Position numbers and translations under genes: made by a program. A DNA stretch of 64,000 bases from Streptomyces acidiscabies (lineage in GTDB: Bacteria; Actinomycetota; Actinomycetes; Streptomycetales; Streptomycetaceae). Positions within the stretch are counted from its first letter, which is position 1; every line of letters begins with the position of its first letter. The stretch is taken from the NCBI RefSeq assembly GCF_020010905.1, contig NZ_JAGJBY010000001.1:2500001-2564000 (forward strand), in the 5' to 3' direction. The notes under the pieces were generated by a model. It did not search any database and was not told the origin of the DNA. It saw nothing but the letters and a program-made list of their open reading frames with translations. Below, piece by piece: positions 1-7,571 of this stretch.

Positions 1-661
1 TGTCACGCAGCCCCTCGTCCCGGTCCACGAGCCGCCACATCCCTTGACCTGCGGCCTGCTCCTCCTCGGTCGTCGGCACCTGCACGCCGAACGTCTCCCG
101 CTTGAACCGCTCCTCCAACCACGCGTCCCCCGCGCGCTGTTGGGACAGCACTCCCAGCTCGTCCACGTCCTCGCGGGTCAACTCCCGCCGCCGGGCGATG
201 CGTTCGGCGGCCTCGAACTGGTTGGGCAGGTCGACGTTCCACTCGTCGGGGAACGGCTTCCCGGGCCCGTGCTTGGACGCGGAGCCCAGCGGCACACGGG
301 ACATGGCCTCGACGCCACAGCTCACCCCGACGTCGATGACCCCGGCCGCGATCATGTTCGCGGTCATGTGCGCGGCCTGCTGAGAGGACCCGCACTGGCA
401 GTTGACGGTCGTCGCGGCGGTCTCGTACGGCAGGCCCATGGTCAGCCAGGCGGTCCGCGCGGGGTTGGCGGACTGCTCGCCGGCCTGCGTCACCGCGCCG
501 CCGACGATCTGTTCGACCGCGTCGGCGGGAATGCCGGTACGGCCGAGGAGTTCACGGTACGTCTCGCCGAGCAGATAGGCGGGGTGGAGGTTGGCGAGCG
601 CGCCGCCGCGCTTGCCGATGGGGGTGCGGACAGCTTCCACGATCACGGGTTCGGCGGCCAT
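1..661 (-). CDS. Thiolase (acetyl-CoA acetyltransferase family), C-terminus cut by window edge
   Basis: This is the N-terminal ~220 residues of a thiolase, beginning MAAEPVIVEAVRTPIGKRGG, a typical thiolase N-terminus. The nucleophilic cysteine lies in NCQCGSSQQAAHMTA (about residue 90). Thiolases cleave 3-ketoacyl-CoA with CoA, or condense two acyl-CoAs. The ATG at 661 is chosen because the thiolase signature begins immediately after it. It is divergent from the CYP125-type P450 at 828, and the gap between them holds a KstR-like operator. By context a role in steroid side-chain beta-oxidation (as FadA5 has in mycobacteria) is inferred. The C-terminal cysteine and histidine motifs lie outside the window. 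Thiolase family assignment is firm; steroid specificity is an inference. Confidence 0.88.
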   Translation of the reverse strand, partial: MAAEPVIVEAVRTPIGKRGGALANLHPAYLLGETYRELLGRTGIPADAVEQIVGGAVTQAGEQSANPARTAWLTMGLPYETAATTVNCQCGSSQQAAHMTANMIAAGVIDVGVSCGVEAMSRVPLGSASKHGPGKPFPDEWNVDLPNQFEAAERIARRRELTREDVDELGVLSQQRAGDAWLEERFKRETFGVQVPTTEEEQAAGQGMWRLVDRDEGLRD

Positions 662-688
662 GGGTGCGGATTCCTTCCGGGGCCGAGT

Positions 689-708
689 AACTAGTACGTG
701 TTCTAGTT
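689..708. promoter_or_regulatory. KstR-type operator 1
   Basis: The 20-bp near-palindrome AACTAGTACGTGTTCTAGTT has six-base arms AACTAG/CTAGTT. Its core at 692-705 matches the mycobacterial KstR consensus TnnAACnnGTTnnA with one mismatch (TAC for AAC). It lies between the divergent thiolase (start 661) and P450 (start 828), so it can serve both. Binding is inferred from the motif and from the kstR-like gene at 6782-7384. Confidence 0.72.
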
Positions 709-827
709 CCGGCTGCCAGTCTGCGGATGTGGCGTACGTCACCGCAAGGGTCTTGCAGCCTCAAGCCCGCTGAACTACGGTCGCCGCACCTATTTCTGAT
801 GAGCCGTCAGATGGCGGGAGCTGTCCC

Positions 828-2063
828 ATGCCCTGTCCAGCGCTTCCCGAAGGCTTCGACTTCACCGACCCCGACCTGCTGCAACACCGAGTACCCCTCC
901 CGGAGTTCGCCTCTCTGCGCAGCGTCGAACCGGTGCGCTGGATACCGCAGTCGGACAACGTGGCCGGTTTCCAGGACGAGGGGTACTGGGCCGTGACCCG
1001 GCACGCCGACGTCCGGTACGTCTCGACCCACCCCGAACTCTTCTCGTCCTCCGTCAATACCGCGATCATCCGCTTCAACGACCACATCGACCGCGCGTCC
1101 ATCGAGGCGCAGCGCCTGATCATGCTGAACATGGACCCGCCGGAGCACACGAGGGTCCGGCAGATCGTCCAACGCGGCTTTACGCCAAGGTCGATTCGGG
1201 CACTCGAAGAGAGGCTGCGCAATCGCGCGCACGACATCGTCGAGATCGTACGAGGCCAGGAGGACCCCTTCGACTTCGTCACCCAAGTCGCCTGCGAACT
1301 CCCCCTCCAGGCGATCGCCGAACTGATCGGCATTCCCCAGGACGACCGGGCGCGGGTCTTCGACTGGTCCAACAAGATGATCGCCTACGACGACCCCGAG
1401 TTCGCCGTGACGGAAGAGGTCGGCCAGCAGTCCGCCGCCGAGATCATCGCCTACGCGATGGACATGGCCGGCGAGCGGAAGAAGTGCCCGGCGAAGGACA
1501 TCGTCTCGACGCTGGTCGCCGCCGAGGACGAAGGGAACCTGAACTCCGACGAGTTCGGGTTCTTCGTGCTGATGCTGGCCGTCGCCGGGAACGAGACGAC
1601 GCGCAACGCGATCACGCACGGCATGCACGCGTTCCTGACCCACCCCGACCAGTGGGAGCTGTACTGCCGCGAACGTCCCTCGACCATGGCCGAGGAGGTC
1701 GTCCGCTGGGCCACCCCTGTCGTGTCGTTCCAGCGAACGGCCACGCAGGACACGGAGTTGGGCGGGAAACAGATCAAGAAGGGTGAACGGGTGGGGCTGT
1801 TCTACGCCTCCGCCAATCACGACCCCGAAGTCTTCGAGAATCCCGACCGGTTCGACGTCATGAGAGACCCGAACCCCCACCTCGGGTTCGGAGGCGGGGG
1901 TCCGCATTACTGCTTGGGCAAGTCGCTGGCCGTACTGGAGATCGACCTGATCTTCAACGCCGTCGCCGACGCGATGCCGGGAATTCGGCTCGTCGAGGAC
2001 CCTCGGCGGCTGCGTTCCGCGTGGATCAACGGCGTCAAGGAGCTACGAGTCAGTGCGAGTTGA
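828..2063 (+). CDS. Cytochrome P450, CYP125 (steroid C26/C27-hydroxylase) type
   Basis: This 411-residue cytosolic P450 has all the core signatures: the oxygen-binding I-helix AGNETTRN near residue 255, the K-helix ExxR at E290-R293, and the heme loop FGFGGGGPHYCLGKSLA with proximal Cys362. The N-terminus (GFDFTDPDLLQHRVPLPEF) and the segments LIMLNMDPPEHTRVR, ELPLQAIAELIG and EFGFFVLMLAVAGNETT closely resemble mycobacterial CYP125, which oxidises the terminal methyl of the cholesterol side chain. The ATG follows GGGAG at about 815. A KstR-like operator precedes it and a thiolase is divergent. The ferredoxin at 5873 is a candidate redox partner. Family is confident; the actual substrate (cholesterol, other sterol or terpenoid) is inferred. 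Confidence 0.9.
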   Translation: MPCPALPEGFDFTDPDLLQHRVPLPEFASLRSVEPVRWIPQSDNVAGFQDEGYWAVTRHADVRYVSTHPELFSSSVNTAIIRFNDHIDRASIEAQRLIMLNMDPPEHTRVRQIVQRGFTPRSIRALEERLRNRAHDIVEIVRGQEDPFDFVTQVACELPLQAIAELIGIPQDDRARVFDWSNKMIAYDDPEFAVTEEVGQQSAAEIIAYAMDMAGERKKCPAKDIVSTLVAAEDEGNLNSDEFGFFVLMLAVAGNETTRNAITHGMHAFLTHPDQWELYCRERPSTMAEEVVRWATPVVSFQRTATQDTELGGKQIKKGERVGLFYASANHDPEVFENPDRFDVMRDPNPHLGFGGGGPHYCLGKSLAVLEIDLIFNAVADAMPGIRLVEDPRRLRSAWINGVKELRVSAS

Positions 2064-2072
2064 CCGTAAAAC

Positions 2073-2498
2073 TCAGTACCAGCCGTTGGACTGCCAGAAG
2101 TTCCACGCGGCGGCCGGGCTGCCGTACCGCGAATTCATGTACTCCAGGCCCCACTTGATCTGCGTGGCGGCGTTCGTCTTCCAGTCGGAGCCGGCGGACG
2201 CCATCTTCGAGCCGGGGAGCGCCTGGACGAGGCCGTAGGCGCCGGAGGAGGAGTTCGTCGCGTCGACGTCCCAGCCGGACTCGTGCTCGACGATGTGCGC
2301 GAACGCGTTGTACTGCGCCGTGTCCGGGATCAGCTGCTTCGCGATCGTCTGCGCCTGGGAGGCGGAGTCCGTGGACGCGGTCGCCGCATGGGCGGGGGCC
2401 GCGGTGAGGGCCATGCCGACGGCGGCGGTGGCCACGGCGGCGGTCGTGAGGGCCTTCTTCGGGGACTGGGCGATGCTGCGGACGGCGGCGAAAGACAC
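2073..2498 (-). CDS. Secreted lysozyme/transglycosylase-like (SLT fold) protein
   Basis: The 141-residue product has a Sec signal peptide (KKALTTAAVATAAVGMAL, cleavage near AHAA). It is followed by a compact lytic-transglycosylase-like domain: a probable catalytic Glu in IVEHESGWD, then SSSGAYGLVQALPGSKM and the C-terminal AWNFWQSNGWY, as in small Streptomyces SLT/resuscitation-type muralytic proteins. The GTG at 2498 is chosen because it begins just ahead of the signal peptide with AAGG upstream; an in-frame extension to 2561 would put a charged stretch before the signal. Expected to act on peptidoglycan outside the cell. It has a long leader (2499-2727) with inverted repeats and a possible leader peptide. 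It converges on the P450, 9 bp away. Confidence 0.85.
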   Translation of the reverse strand: MSFAAVRSIAQSPKKALTTAAVATAAVGMALTAAPAHAATASTDSASQAQTIAKQLIPDTAQYNAFAHIVEHESGWDVDATNSSSGAYGLVQALPGSKMASAGSDWKTNAATQIKWGLEYMNSRYGSPAAAWNFWQSNGWY

Positions 2499-2727
2499 GG
2501 GAACCTTGTTTCTTCGGGGACAGGGCGGTCGCTCGCACCGGGGGAGTCTCACCTCCGGCAAAGCGGCGGCGCCGAGGCCCGTGAAGGCTTGTCGGCGCCG
2601 TGCGACGTCAACCAGAGAAGCAGGCGGGGGGCGGCACCCGCAAACACCTCCTTTACTAGGTTTAGTCGCATTCGAGGTGGTTCGTTGCCGTGTGACCTGC
2701 GTCCGGAGCTACGAACCGGCTTCGTAG
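2499..2727 (-). promoter_or_regulatory. Long structured 5' leader of the lysozyme-like gene
   Basis: About 230 bp without a main gene precede the muralytic gene. It holds a strong hairpin (GGCGCCGA 2568-2575 pairing with TCGGCGCC 2592-2599), a perfect 7-bp inverted repeat CTACGAA/TTCGTAG (2709-2715/2721-2727), and a consensus ribosome-binding site feeding a 9-codon ORF. Streptomyces cell-wall hydrolase genes are often controlled by ydaO-type c-di-AMP riboswitches, and the position and size fit. I cannot align the riboswitch core by eye, so only 'structured leader' is supported. Confidence 0.35.
2608..2637 (-). CDS. Possible 9-residue leader peptide
   Basis: A GTG-started ORF encodes VPPPACFSG and ends at TGA (2608-2610). 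It is preceded at 7-nt spacing by AAGGAGGTG (2645-2653), a near-perfect Shine-Dalgarno and much better than that of the downstream lysozyme-like gene. The hairpin at 2567-2600 starts right after the stop. The layout resembles an attenuating leader peptide, but it could equally be part of a riboswitch sequence; there is no independent evidence of translation. Confidence 0.3.
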   Translation of the reverse strand: MPPPACFSG

Positions 2728-2781
2728 GTGACGTGGGTCATGTGGGGTGGTTCACCGATCAACGGGTCTTTTCGGTGCTTT

Positions 2782-3123
2782 CTAGCTGAAAAGCACCGAC
2801 CGGAACTCGGTGCGCTCGCCCCCGGAGTGCGGCACCAGCGCGGTCGGGGAGCCCGTGCAGCCCGGTCCCTCGAAGATCACGGCCGTGGAGTCCGTGTCGT
2901 TGTACGCGTGGCGCGCGGGGGAGCTGGAGCTCGGGTTCGCCACCTCCGGCAGAGTGATGCACTCCCGGCTCGCCGGGTTCCCCAGGGCGGCCACCTGCGG
3001 GGAGCCGTCCAGTCCGCTGTAGACGTAGAGGAAGACGCCATCGGCCGCCGACGCCGAGGTGGGGACGGTGACGATCAGGGCGAGAGCTCCGACGGTGGCG
3101 GCCAGAGCGGTACGCATGCGCAT
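2782..3123 (-). CDS. Small secreted protein, function unknown (peptidase-inhibitor I36/crystallin-like layout)
   Basis: The 113-residue product begins MRMRTALAATVGALALIVTV and has a signal peptide probably cleaved after ASA. The mature part is about 85 residues, starts DGVFLYVYSG and has two cysteines (REC and GPGCTGSP) that could form a disulfide. The start at 3123 follows AAAGGAC at good spacing; an upstream in-frame extension to 3240 would bury the signal peptide. The layout resembles small secreted Streptomyces peptidase-inhibitor I36 or beta/gamma-crystallin-like proteins, but I see no decisive motif. Confidence 0.75.
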   Translation of the reverse strand: MRMRTALAATVGALALIVTVPTSASAADGVFLYVYSGLDGSPQVAALGNPASRECITLPEVANPSSSSPARHAYNDTDSTAVIFEGPGCTGSPTALVPHSGGERTEFRSVLFS

Positions 3124-3267
3124 GTGCGCGGGTCCTTTCGCGGTCTCTCCGTTACCCATGGGAGGCATGAAGCTGCGGAGAGTGATGAGCGTTACGGCCG
3201 CAGACCTGCCCAGGACGAACAGGGTCATGCCGGTACTCACTCGTACGAATGACCGCGTTCCGTACGT

Positions 3268-4311
3268 TTACTCCGCGACGGCCGCGTACGTCACCGGGTC
3301 GCTCCCCGGCACGGCCTCCACGCGGCCCAGCTTCACCAGGCGCCTGACGTGCGCTTCCGCCTCCGACACCGCGATGTTCCGCGAGCCGTACGGGATCTCC
3401 GCCCAGGGCCGGTTCCACTCCATCCGCACCGCGAGCTGCCATGGCGTGAGGGGCGTTGTCAGTAGGGCCTGCAACGCTGAAAGCCGCTGGTCGTGGTGGT
3501 CCAGCAGGGCCTGGACGCGGGCCGGGGCGTCGGTGAACGAGTACTGGTGGGCGGGGAGGATCTCGGAGGGGGTGAGGCGGGCTATCCGTTCCAGGGAGTC
3601 GAGGTAGTCACCGAGCGGGTCCGTGACCGTCGCGTCGTCCGGGTCCTCGTACAGGCCGATGTGGGGGGTGATCTCGGGGAGGAGGTGGTCGCCGGAGAAG
3701 AGGCGGCCCGTGCCGGGGAGGTTGTGCGGGTGGGTCTCCTCCAGGTGCAGGCAGACGTGACCGGGCGTGTGGCCCGGCGTCCAGATCGCGCGCAGACGGC
3801 GACCGGGCAGGGGGAGAAGCTCGCCGGGGACGATCTCGCGGTCCGGGATCGCCGGGGAGAAGCCGGGGAGCGGGCGGCGCGGGGCCTGGCGGAGAGGTGC
3901 TACGTGTTCTTCGGGCGCGCCCGCCGCCGTCAGCTTCGCCGACATGTACGCGTACCAGCGCTCCGGCCGCGTCTCCCGCGTACGGCGGACTATCGCCGCG
4001 TCCGCCTCGTGCATCGCGATCCACGCACCCGACGCGTCCCGCACCTTGCCGGAGAGGCCGTGGTGGTCGGGGTGGTGGTGGGTGACGACGACGCCGGTCA
4101 ACTCCTCCACTGACGTACCGCAGTTGGTGAGGCCCTGGACGAGGGTGTCCCACGATGTCGGGTCGTCCCAGCCCGTGTCCACGAGCACCGGTCCGGCGTC
4201 CGTGTCGACGACGTACACCAGCGTGTGGCCCAACGGGTTGTCCGGGATGGGGACTTGGAGGGAGCGGACGCCGCCGCCGTGGTCGTACGCCTTCGTGCCG
4301 GTCCCCGTCAT
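3268..4311 (-). CDS. MBL-fold metallo-hydrolase
   Basis: This 347-residue protein has a metallo-beta-lactamase fold. The metal motif THHHPDHHG (HxHxDH) is near residue 90. A second metal ligand lies in WTPGHTPGHVCLH and a third in FSGDHLLPEI. The C-terminal ~80 residues (LPAHQYSFTD onward) resemble the helical, winged-helix-like tail of LACTB2/glyoxalase-II-type hydrolases that act on thioesters. The ATG at 4311 follows GGAGGG. It is divergent from the aldehyde dehydrogenase, and the shared gap holds a KstR-like operator, so it probably belongs to the sterol regulon, perhaps as a CoA-thioester or lactone hydrolase (inferred). Confidence 0.85.
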   Translation of the reverse strand: MTGTGTKAYDHGGGVRSLQVPIPDNPLGHTLVYVVDTDAGPVLVDTGWDDPTSWDTLVQGLTNCGTSVEELTGVVVTHHHPDHHGLSGKVRDASGAWIAMHEADAAIVRRTRETRPERWYAYMSAKLTAAGAPEEHVAPLRQAPRRPLPGFSPAIPDREIVPGELLPLPGRRLRAIWTPGHTPGHVCLHLEETHPHNLPGTGRLFSGDHLLPEITPHIGLYEDPDDATVTDPLGDYLDSLERIARLTPSEILPAHQYSFTDAPARVQALLDHHDQRLSALQALLTTPLTPWQLAVRMEWNRPWAEIPYGSRNIAVSEAEAHVRRLVKLGRVEAVPGSDPVTYAAVAE

Positions 4312-4353
4312 GTGCCCTCCGCATGCCGCCGCGCCGTGGCCATTGCTCACTAT

Positions 4354-4373
4354 AACTAGAACTGGTATCAGTT
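4354..4373. promoter_or_regulatory. KstR-type operator 2
   Basis: The sequence AACTAGAACTGGTATCAGTT matches TnnAACnnGTTnnA in its core (4357-4370) with one mismatch (GTA for GTT), and AAC/GTT flanks extend the symmetry. It sits between the divergent MBL hydrolase (start 4311) and aldehyde dehydrogenase (start 4422), close enough to block both promoters. Confidence 0.72.
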
Positions 4374-4421
4374 CCTGAAACACCGTCAGAAACCGGTGCC
4401 GATACCGAGGGTGTGGTGGCG

Positions 4422-5870
4422 ATGGACGTCGTGGAGTACGGACAGCTGGTCATCGGCGGGGAGTTGGTCGAGCCGCTCGGGGACGGGGTCATCGAGGTCG
4501 TCTCGCCGCATACCGAGGAAGTGATCGGGCGGGTGCCTCATGCGTCCTTCGAGGACGTCGATCGGGCTGTCGGGGTGGCTCGGCGGGCCTTCGACGAAGG
4601 GCCTTGGCCTCGGCTGTCGTTGGAGGAGCGGATCGCCGTTGTCACGCGGATCAAGGACGGAGTCGCCGCGCGGCACGAGGAGTTGGCCCGGGTCATCTCC
4701 TCCGAGAACGGGTCGCCCTACTCGTGGAGTGTGCTCGGGCAGGCGCTCGCTTCCATGATGGTGTGGGACTCCGCGATCACCGTTGCTCGGGGGTTCGTGT
4801 TCGAGGAGCGGCGGGACGGGGTGCTGGGGAAGATCCTGGTGCGGCGGGAGCCTGTGGGGGTGGTTGCCGCTGTCATTCCCTGGAACACGCCTCAGTTCGT
4901 CGCCGCGTCCAAGTTGGCGCCGGCGTTGTTGAGTGGCTGCTCTGTCGTGCTCAAGCCGTCGCCCGAGGCTCCGCTTGATTCGTACGTGCTTGCCGAGATC
5001 TGTCGGGATGCCGGGTTGCCCGAGGGGGTGTTGTCCGTTTTGCCTGCGGATCGGGAGACCGGGGAGTATCTCGTCGGGCATTCCGGGGTCGACAAAGTGG
5101 CGTTCACCGGGTCTGTGGCTGCTGGGAAGCGGGTGATGGAGGTTGCGGCTCGGAATTTGACTCGGGTTACTTTGGAGTTGGGGGGGAAGTCTGCGGCGAT
5201 TGTGTTGCCGGATGCGGATGTTGATGCTGCGGTTGGTGGGATCGGGCCTGCTGCGTGGATGAATAACGGGCAGGCGTGTGTCGCGCAGACTCGGATTCTT
5301 TTGCCTCGGGAGCGGTACGACGAGTTTGCCGAGGCGTTTGTTTCTGCCGTTCGTGCGCTGAAAGTTGGCGATCCGCTTGACCCTGCTACCCAGATCGGGC
5401 CGCTTGTTGCTCGGCGGCAGCAGGAACGTAGCTTCGAGTACATCCGGATCGGGCAGGAAGAAGGGGCCAAGGTTCTGGTCGGGGGTGGGCGTCCTGAGGG
5501 GATGGAACGCGGGTGGTACGTCGCTCCTACGCTTCTCGGGGACGTCGACAACAGTATGCGGGTTGCCCGGGAGGAGATATTCGGGCCGGTGATCTGTCTT
5601 CTTCCCTACGGTGACGAGGACGAGGCCGTGCGGATTGCCAATGACTCCGAGTACGGGTTGAGCGGGAGTGTGTGGACCGGGGATGTCGAGCGTGGGGTTG
5701 ATATTGCTCGGCGGGTTCGGACCGGGACGTACAACGTGAATACGTTCAGCCTTGACATGCTGGGGCCCTTCGGGGGCTACAAGAACAGTGGCCTGGGGCG
5801 GGAGTTCGGTCCCGAAGGCTTCGGGGAGTACCTGGAGCACAAGATGATCCACCTGCCGGCTGGAGCGTAA
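4422..5870 (+). CDS. NAD(P)-dependent aldehyde dehydrogenase
   Basis: The product has 482 residues, normal for the ALDH superfamily. It has the cofactor/oxyanion motif VIPWNTPQ, catalytic Glu in TLELGGKSA, nucleophilic Cys in NNGQACVAQTR, the cofactor-ribose motif EEIFGPVICL and the C-terminal GPFGGYKNSGLGRE. It oxidises an aldehyde to the acid. ATG 4422 has GAGGG at 4407-4411; an in-frame GTG at 4413 is too close to that site. A KstR-like operator lies upstream and a ferredoxin follows by 2 bp, so the two are one operon. Oxidation of a sterol-side-chain aldehyde is plausible but unproven. From about 5000 the codons shift to T/G endings (GTT, GCT, TTG, GGG), unlike the neighbours. Confidence 0.9.
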   Translation: MDVVEYGQLVIGGELVEPLGDGVIEVVSPHTEEVIGRVPHASFEDVDRAVGVARRAFDEGPWPRLSLEERIAVVTRIKDGVAARHEELARVISSENGSPYSWSVLGQALASMMVWDSAITVARGFVFEERRDGVLGKILVRREPVGVVAAVIPWNTPQFVAASKLAPALLSGCSVVLKPSPEAPLDSYVLAEICRDAGLPEGVLSVLPADRETGEYLVGHSGVDKVAFTGSVAAGKRVMEVAARNLTRVTLELGGKSAAIVLPDADVDAAVGGIGPAAWMNNGQACVAQTRILLPRERYDEFAEAFVSAVRALKVGDPLDPATQIGPLVARRQQERSFEYIRIGQEEGAKVLVGGGRPEGMERGWYVAPTLLGDVDNSMRVAREEIFGPVICLLPYGDEDEAVRIANDSEYGLSGSVWTGDVERGVDIARRVRTGTYNVNTFSLDMLGPFGGYKNSGLGREFGPEGFGEYLEHKMIHLPAGA

Positions 5871-5872
5871 CC

Positions 5873-6106
5873 GTGGGTGATCGGTGGCGGCTCGATGTGG
5901 ATCGGGCGTTGTGTATCGGGTCCGGGCAGTGCGTTCACCGGACCCGGGGGTTCTTCCAACTCGACGCCGACCGCCAGTCCCGGCCGGCTGAGGCGGAGAC
6001 CGATGCGAACGAGGGCGTCTTGGAGGCGGCGGAGAACTGTCCGGTGGAGGCGATCACGATCACGTTGGCGGGGAGCGGGGAGGTGGTGTTTCCGCCGGAG
6101 GAGTAG
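5873..6106 (+). CDS. Small [3Fe-4S]/[4Fe-4S] ferredoxin, P450-type
   Basis: This 77-residue single-cluster ferredoxin has cysteines in CIGSGQCVH and ENCPVEAI. The usual middle cysteine of the first motif is absent, which is typical of P450-partner [3Fe-4S]-type actinomycete ferredoxins. The GTG start lies 2 bp after the aldehyde dehydrogenase stop, so translation is probably coupled. It is the obvious electron donor for the CYP125-type P450 in the same putative KstR regulon, given a reductase encoded elsewhere. Mycobacterial KstR regulons likewise include a ferredoxin (FdxD). Confidence 0.87.
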   Translation: MGDRWRLDVDRALCIGSGQCVHRTRGFFQLDADRQSRPAEAETDANEGVLEAAENCPVEAITITLAGSGEVVFPPEE

Positions 6107-6140
6107 GGGGTTCTGAGGGTGGGCGGGTGCGGGTCCGTTG

Positions 6141-6175
6141 TGGCTGGTCGCGCAGTTCCCCGCGCCCCTAGGGGG
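6141..6175. repeat. Streptomyces dispersed repeat, copy 1
   Basis: The element runs from TGGCTGGTCG through GCGCAGTTCCCCGCGCCCC and ends in the self-complementary CCCCTAGGGG. The same core recurs at 6215-6245 and 18301-18340. It lies just after the ferredoxin gene, where the hairpin could terminate transcription. Confidence 0.8.
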
Positions 6176-6214
6176 TGGGTGCTGTCGTCAGTAGAGTGCG
6201 GGTTCGTCGTGGTT

Positions 6215-6245
6215 TCTCGCGCAGTTCCCCGCGCCCCTGAGGGGT
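6215..6245. repeat. Streptomyces dispersed repeat, copy 2
   Basis: A second copy of the CGCGCAGTTCCCCGCGCCCC core, ending CCCCTGAGGGG (hairpin with two-base loop). It lies 40 bp after copy 1 and 62 bp before the lipoprotein gene at 6307. The two copies have different flanks, so this is not a simple tandem duplication. Confidence 0.8.
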
Positions 6246-6306
6246 GGCAGATCTATGCTGTCGCCTTCAGGCTTTGGGTGGGTGCGCGTCTAGCTGGGGG
6301 CTCTTC

Positions 6307-6798
6307 ATGCGGTCAGGTATTCGGCGGCTCAGTGGTGTGTTCGTTGTCGGTTCCGTTCTGTTCTCCCTCTCGGGGTGTGTTGTTCCCTCCGACGCCGTTG
6401 CCGGGGTTTCCGTCGGTGCTGATGGGAAGTTGGTCGGGGTCATGCTGGTGTGTGGGCATCACATTGACGGCGCGACTCTTTATATCGACAGCGAGGAAGC
6501 CGTTAAGGAAAGGAAGGTGGGGATGTGGATTGCCGACCAGCCTCTTGGGCCCGGTCTCGTTACCTGGCCCCTTGAAACCCCTGCCGCCGGGTGGGGTGGG
6601 AAGGGGTTGTCCGCCCCCCTTGCCGACGGCGTCAATTACCTGTTCTACGGGTGGACCAAGGACAACTCCTGGTCGGCGACAAGCGTTTCGTTCAGCCTGC
6701 GGGATCGGATTCTTCCCGGACAGGTTCGGTATGAGGGCGAGGACTCCTCTGCGATCACCGCCTCCCTGGAGGAGTTCGAGGCTACGGCCTGTCAGTAG
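6307..6798 (+). CDS. Small lipoprotein, function unknown
   Basis: The 163-residue product has a lipoprotein signal: MRSGIRRLSG, a hydrophobic stretch and the lipobox LSGC (Cys about residue 22). The mature domain has one Cys-Gly-His-His motif (VCGHHIDG) and many aromatics (YGWTKDNSW). The start at 6307 is chosen because it places the signal peptide correctly. Codons are T/G-ending like the aldehyde dehydrogenase tail. The last 17 bp overlap the 3' end of the kstR-like gene on the other strand. No family recognised. Confidence 0.75.
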   Translation: MRSGIRRLSGVFVVGSVLFSLSGCVVPSDAVAGVSVGADGKLVGVMLVCGHHIDGATLYIDSEEAVKERKVGMWIADQPLGPGLVTWPLETPAAGWGGKGLSAPLADGVNYLFYGWTKDNSWSATSVSFSLRDRILPGQVRYEGEDSSAITASLEEFEATACQ

Positions 6799-7384
6799 TA
6801 GGCGTGTCGATCAGTTTGCAGACCGTCTCGATGTCGATTTTCACCTGCGCGATGGACGCACGGCCCGAGAGCCAAGTGATCAGGGCCGAGTGCCAGGTGT
6901 GTTCGATTACCCGGACTGCTGATAGTTGCGCGGGAGTTGGGTCGGGTTCGCCCATGGCGTCCAGGATGATTGATGTCGTCTGGCGGGAGACCTGGTCCAC
7001 CTCGGGGCTTACGCTGCGGTCCGCGAAAGTCAGGGCCCGGACCATCGCGTCGGCCAAGTGGGGTTCTCGTTGCAGGGCCCGGAACGCTCGCATCAAGGTT
7101 TCCGCCACCCGCGTGCTGGGGGAGTCCCCCGTCGGCGGCTTCTTCCTCAACGTGCCGTGCATCTGCGCCAGTTGATCCTGCATCGTCGCCACCAACAGGT
7201 GCACCTTCGACGGGAAGTAGCGATACAGCGTCCCCAGCGCCACCTGGGACGACTCCGCGACCTCCCTCATCTGGACCGCGTCGAAGCCGCCGCGGCTCGC
7301 GAGTTGGGCGGTGGTGTGGAGGATCCTGCTGCGGCGGGCCTGCTGGCGTTCCGTGAGGGAGGGGGAGGGTGGTTCCGGGGGCAT
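6782..7384 (-). CDS. kstR: TetR-family repressor, KstR-like (sterol catabolism regulator)
   Basis: This 200-residue TetR protein has an N-terminal helix-turn-helix at about residues 20-60 (SRGGFDAVQMREVAE, then ALGTLYRYFPSKVHLLV). The recognition segment GTLYRYFPSKVHLLV is essentially that of mycobacterial KstR, and similarity continues through AMVRALTFADRSVSPEVDQV and ITWLSGRASIAQVKID. KstR is released from DNA by 3-oxo-cholestenoyl-CoA-type ligands. ATG 7384 is chosen because it matches the KstR N-terminus; the in-frame extension to 7648 is proline-rich, covers the operator and lacks similarity. A perfect KstR operator lies upstream (7506-7519), implying autoregulation shared with the divergent glycosyltransferase operon. 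Orthology is inferred from sequence resemblance. Confidence 0.88.
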   Translation of the reverse strand: MPPEPPSPSLTERQQARRSRILHTTAQLASRGGFDAVQMREVAESSQVALGTLYRYFPSKVHLLVATMQDQLAQMHGTLRKKPPTGDSPSTRVAETLMRAFRALQREPHLADAMVRALTFADRSVSPEVDQVSRQTTSIILDAMGEPDPTPAQLSAVRVIEHTWHSALITWLSGRASIAQVKIDIETVCKLIDTPTTDRP

Positions 7385-7505
7385 GGGTACCGTCCGTGGG
7401 GCCGGGTGATCGTGCGGTGCGCGGCCGTGGTGTGAATCACCTGATCCACTGCTCACAGGCCCCCTACCTGCCGGTAGATTCGAAGCCTCCCGGACGACCA
7501 AGTCT

Positions 7506-7519
7506 GAAACTTGTTCTAG
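7506..7519. promoter_or_regulatory. KstR-type operator 3 (exact consensus)
   Basis: TGAAACTTGTTCTA is an exact fit to TnnAACnnGTTnnA. It lies in the 187-bp gap between kstR (start 7384) and the divergent glycosyltransferase operon (start 7572), 52 bp from the latter, so it could control both directions. Confidence 0.78.
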
Positions 7520-7571
7520 ATTAGCGCCCGGCGTAGTCTCGCCGTCTCGCGCAGGCAGAAGGGGGCCCGGA

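Noticed and set aside
4386..5852. Long minus-strand open frame opposite the aldehyde dehydrogenase
   Set aside because: Proline- and arginine-rich shadow of the ALDH; the plus strand has all ALDH motifs.
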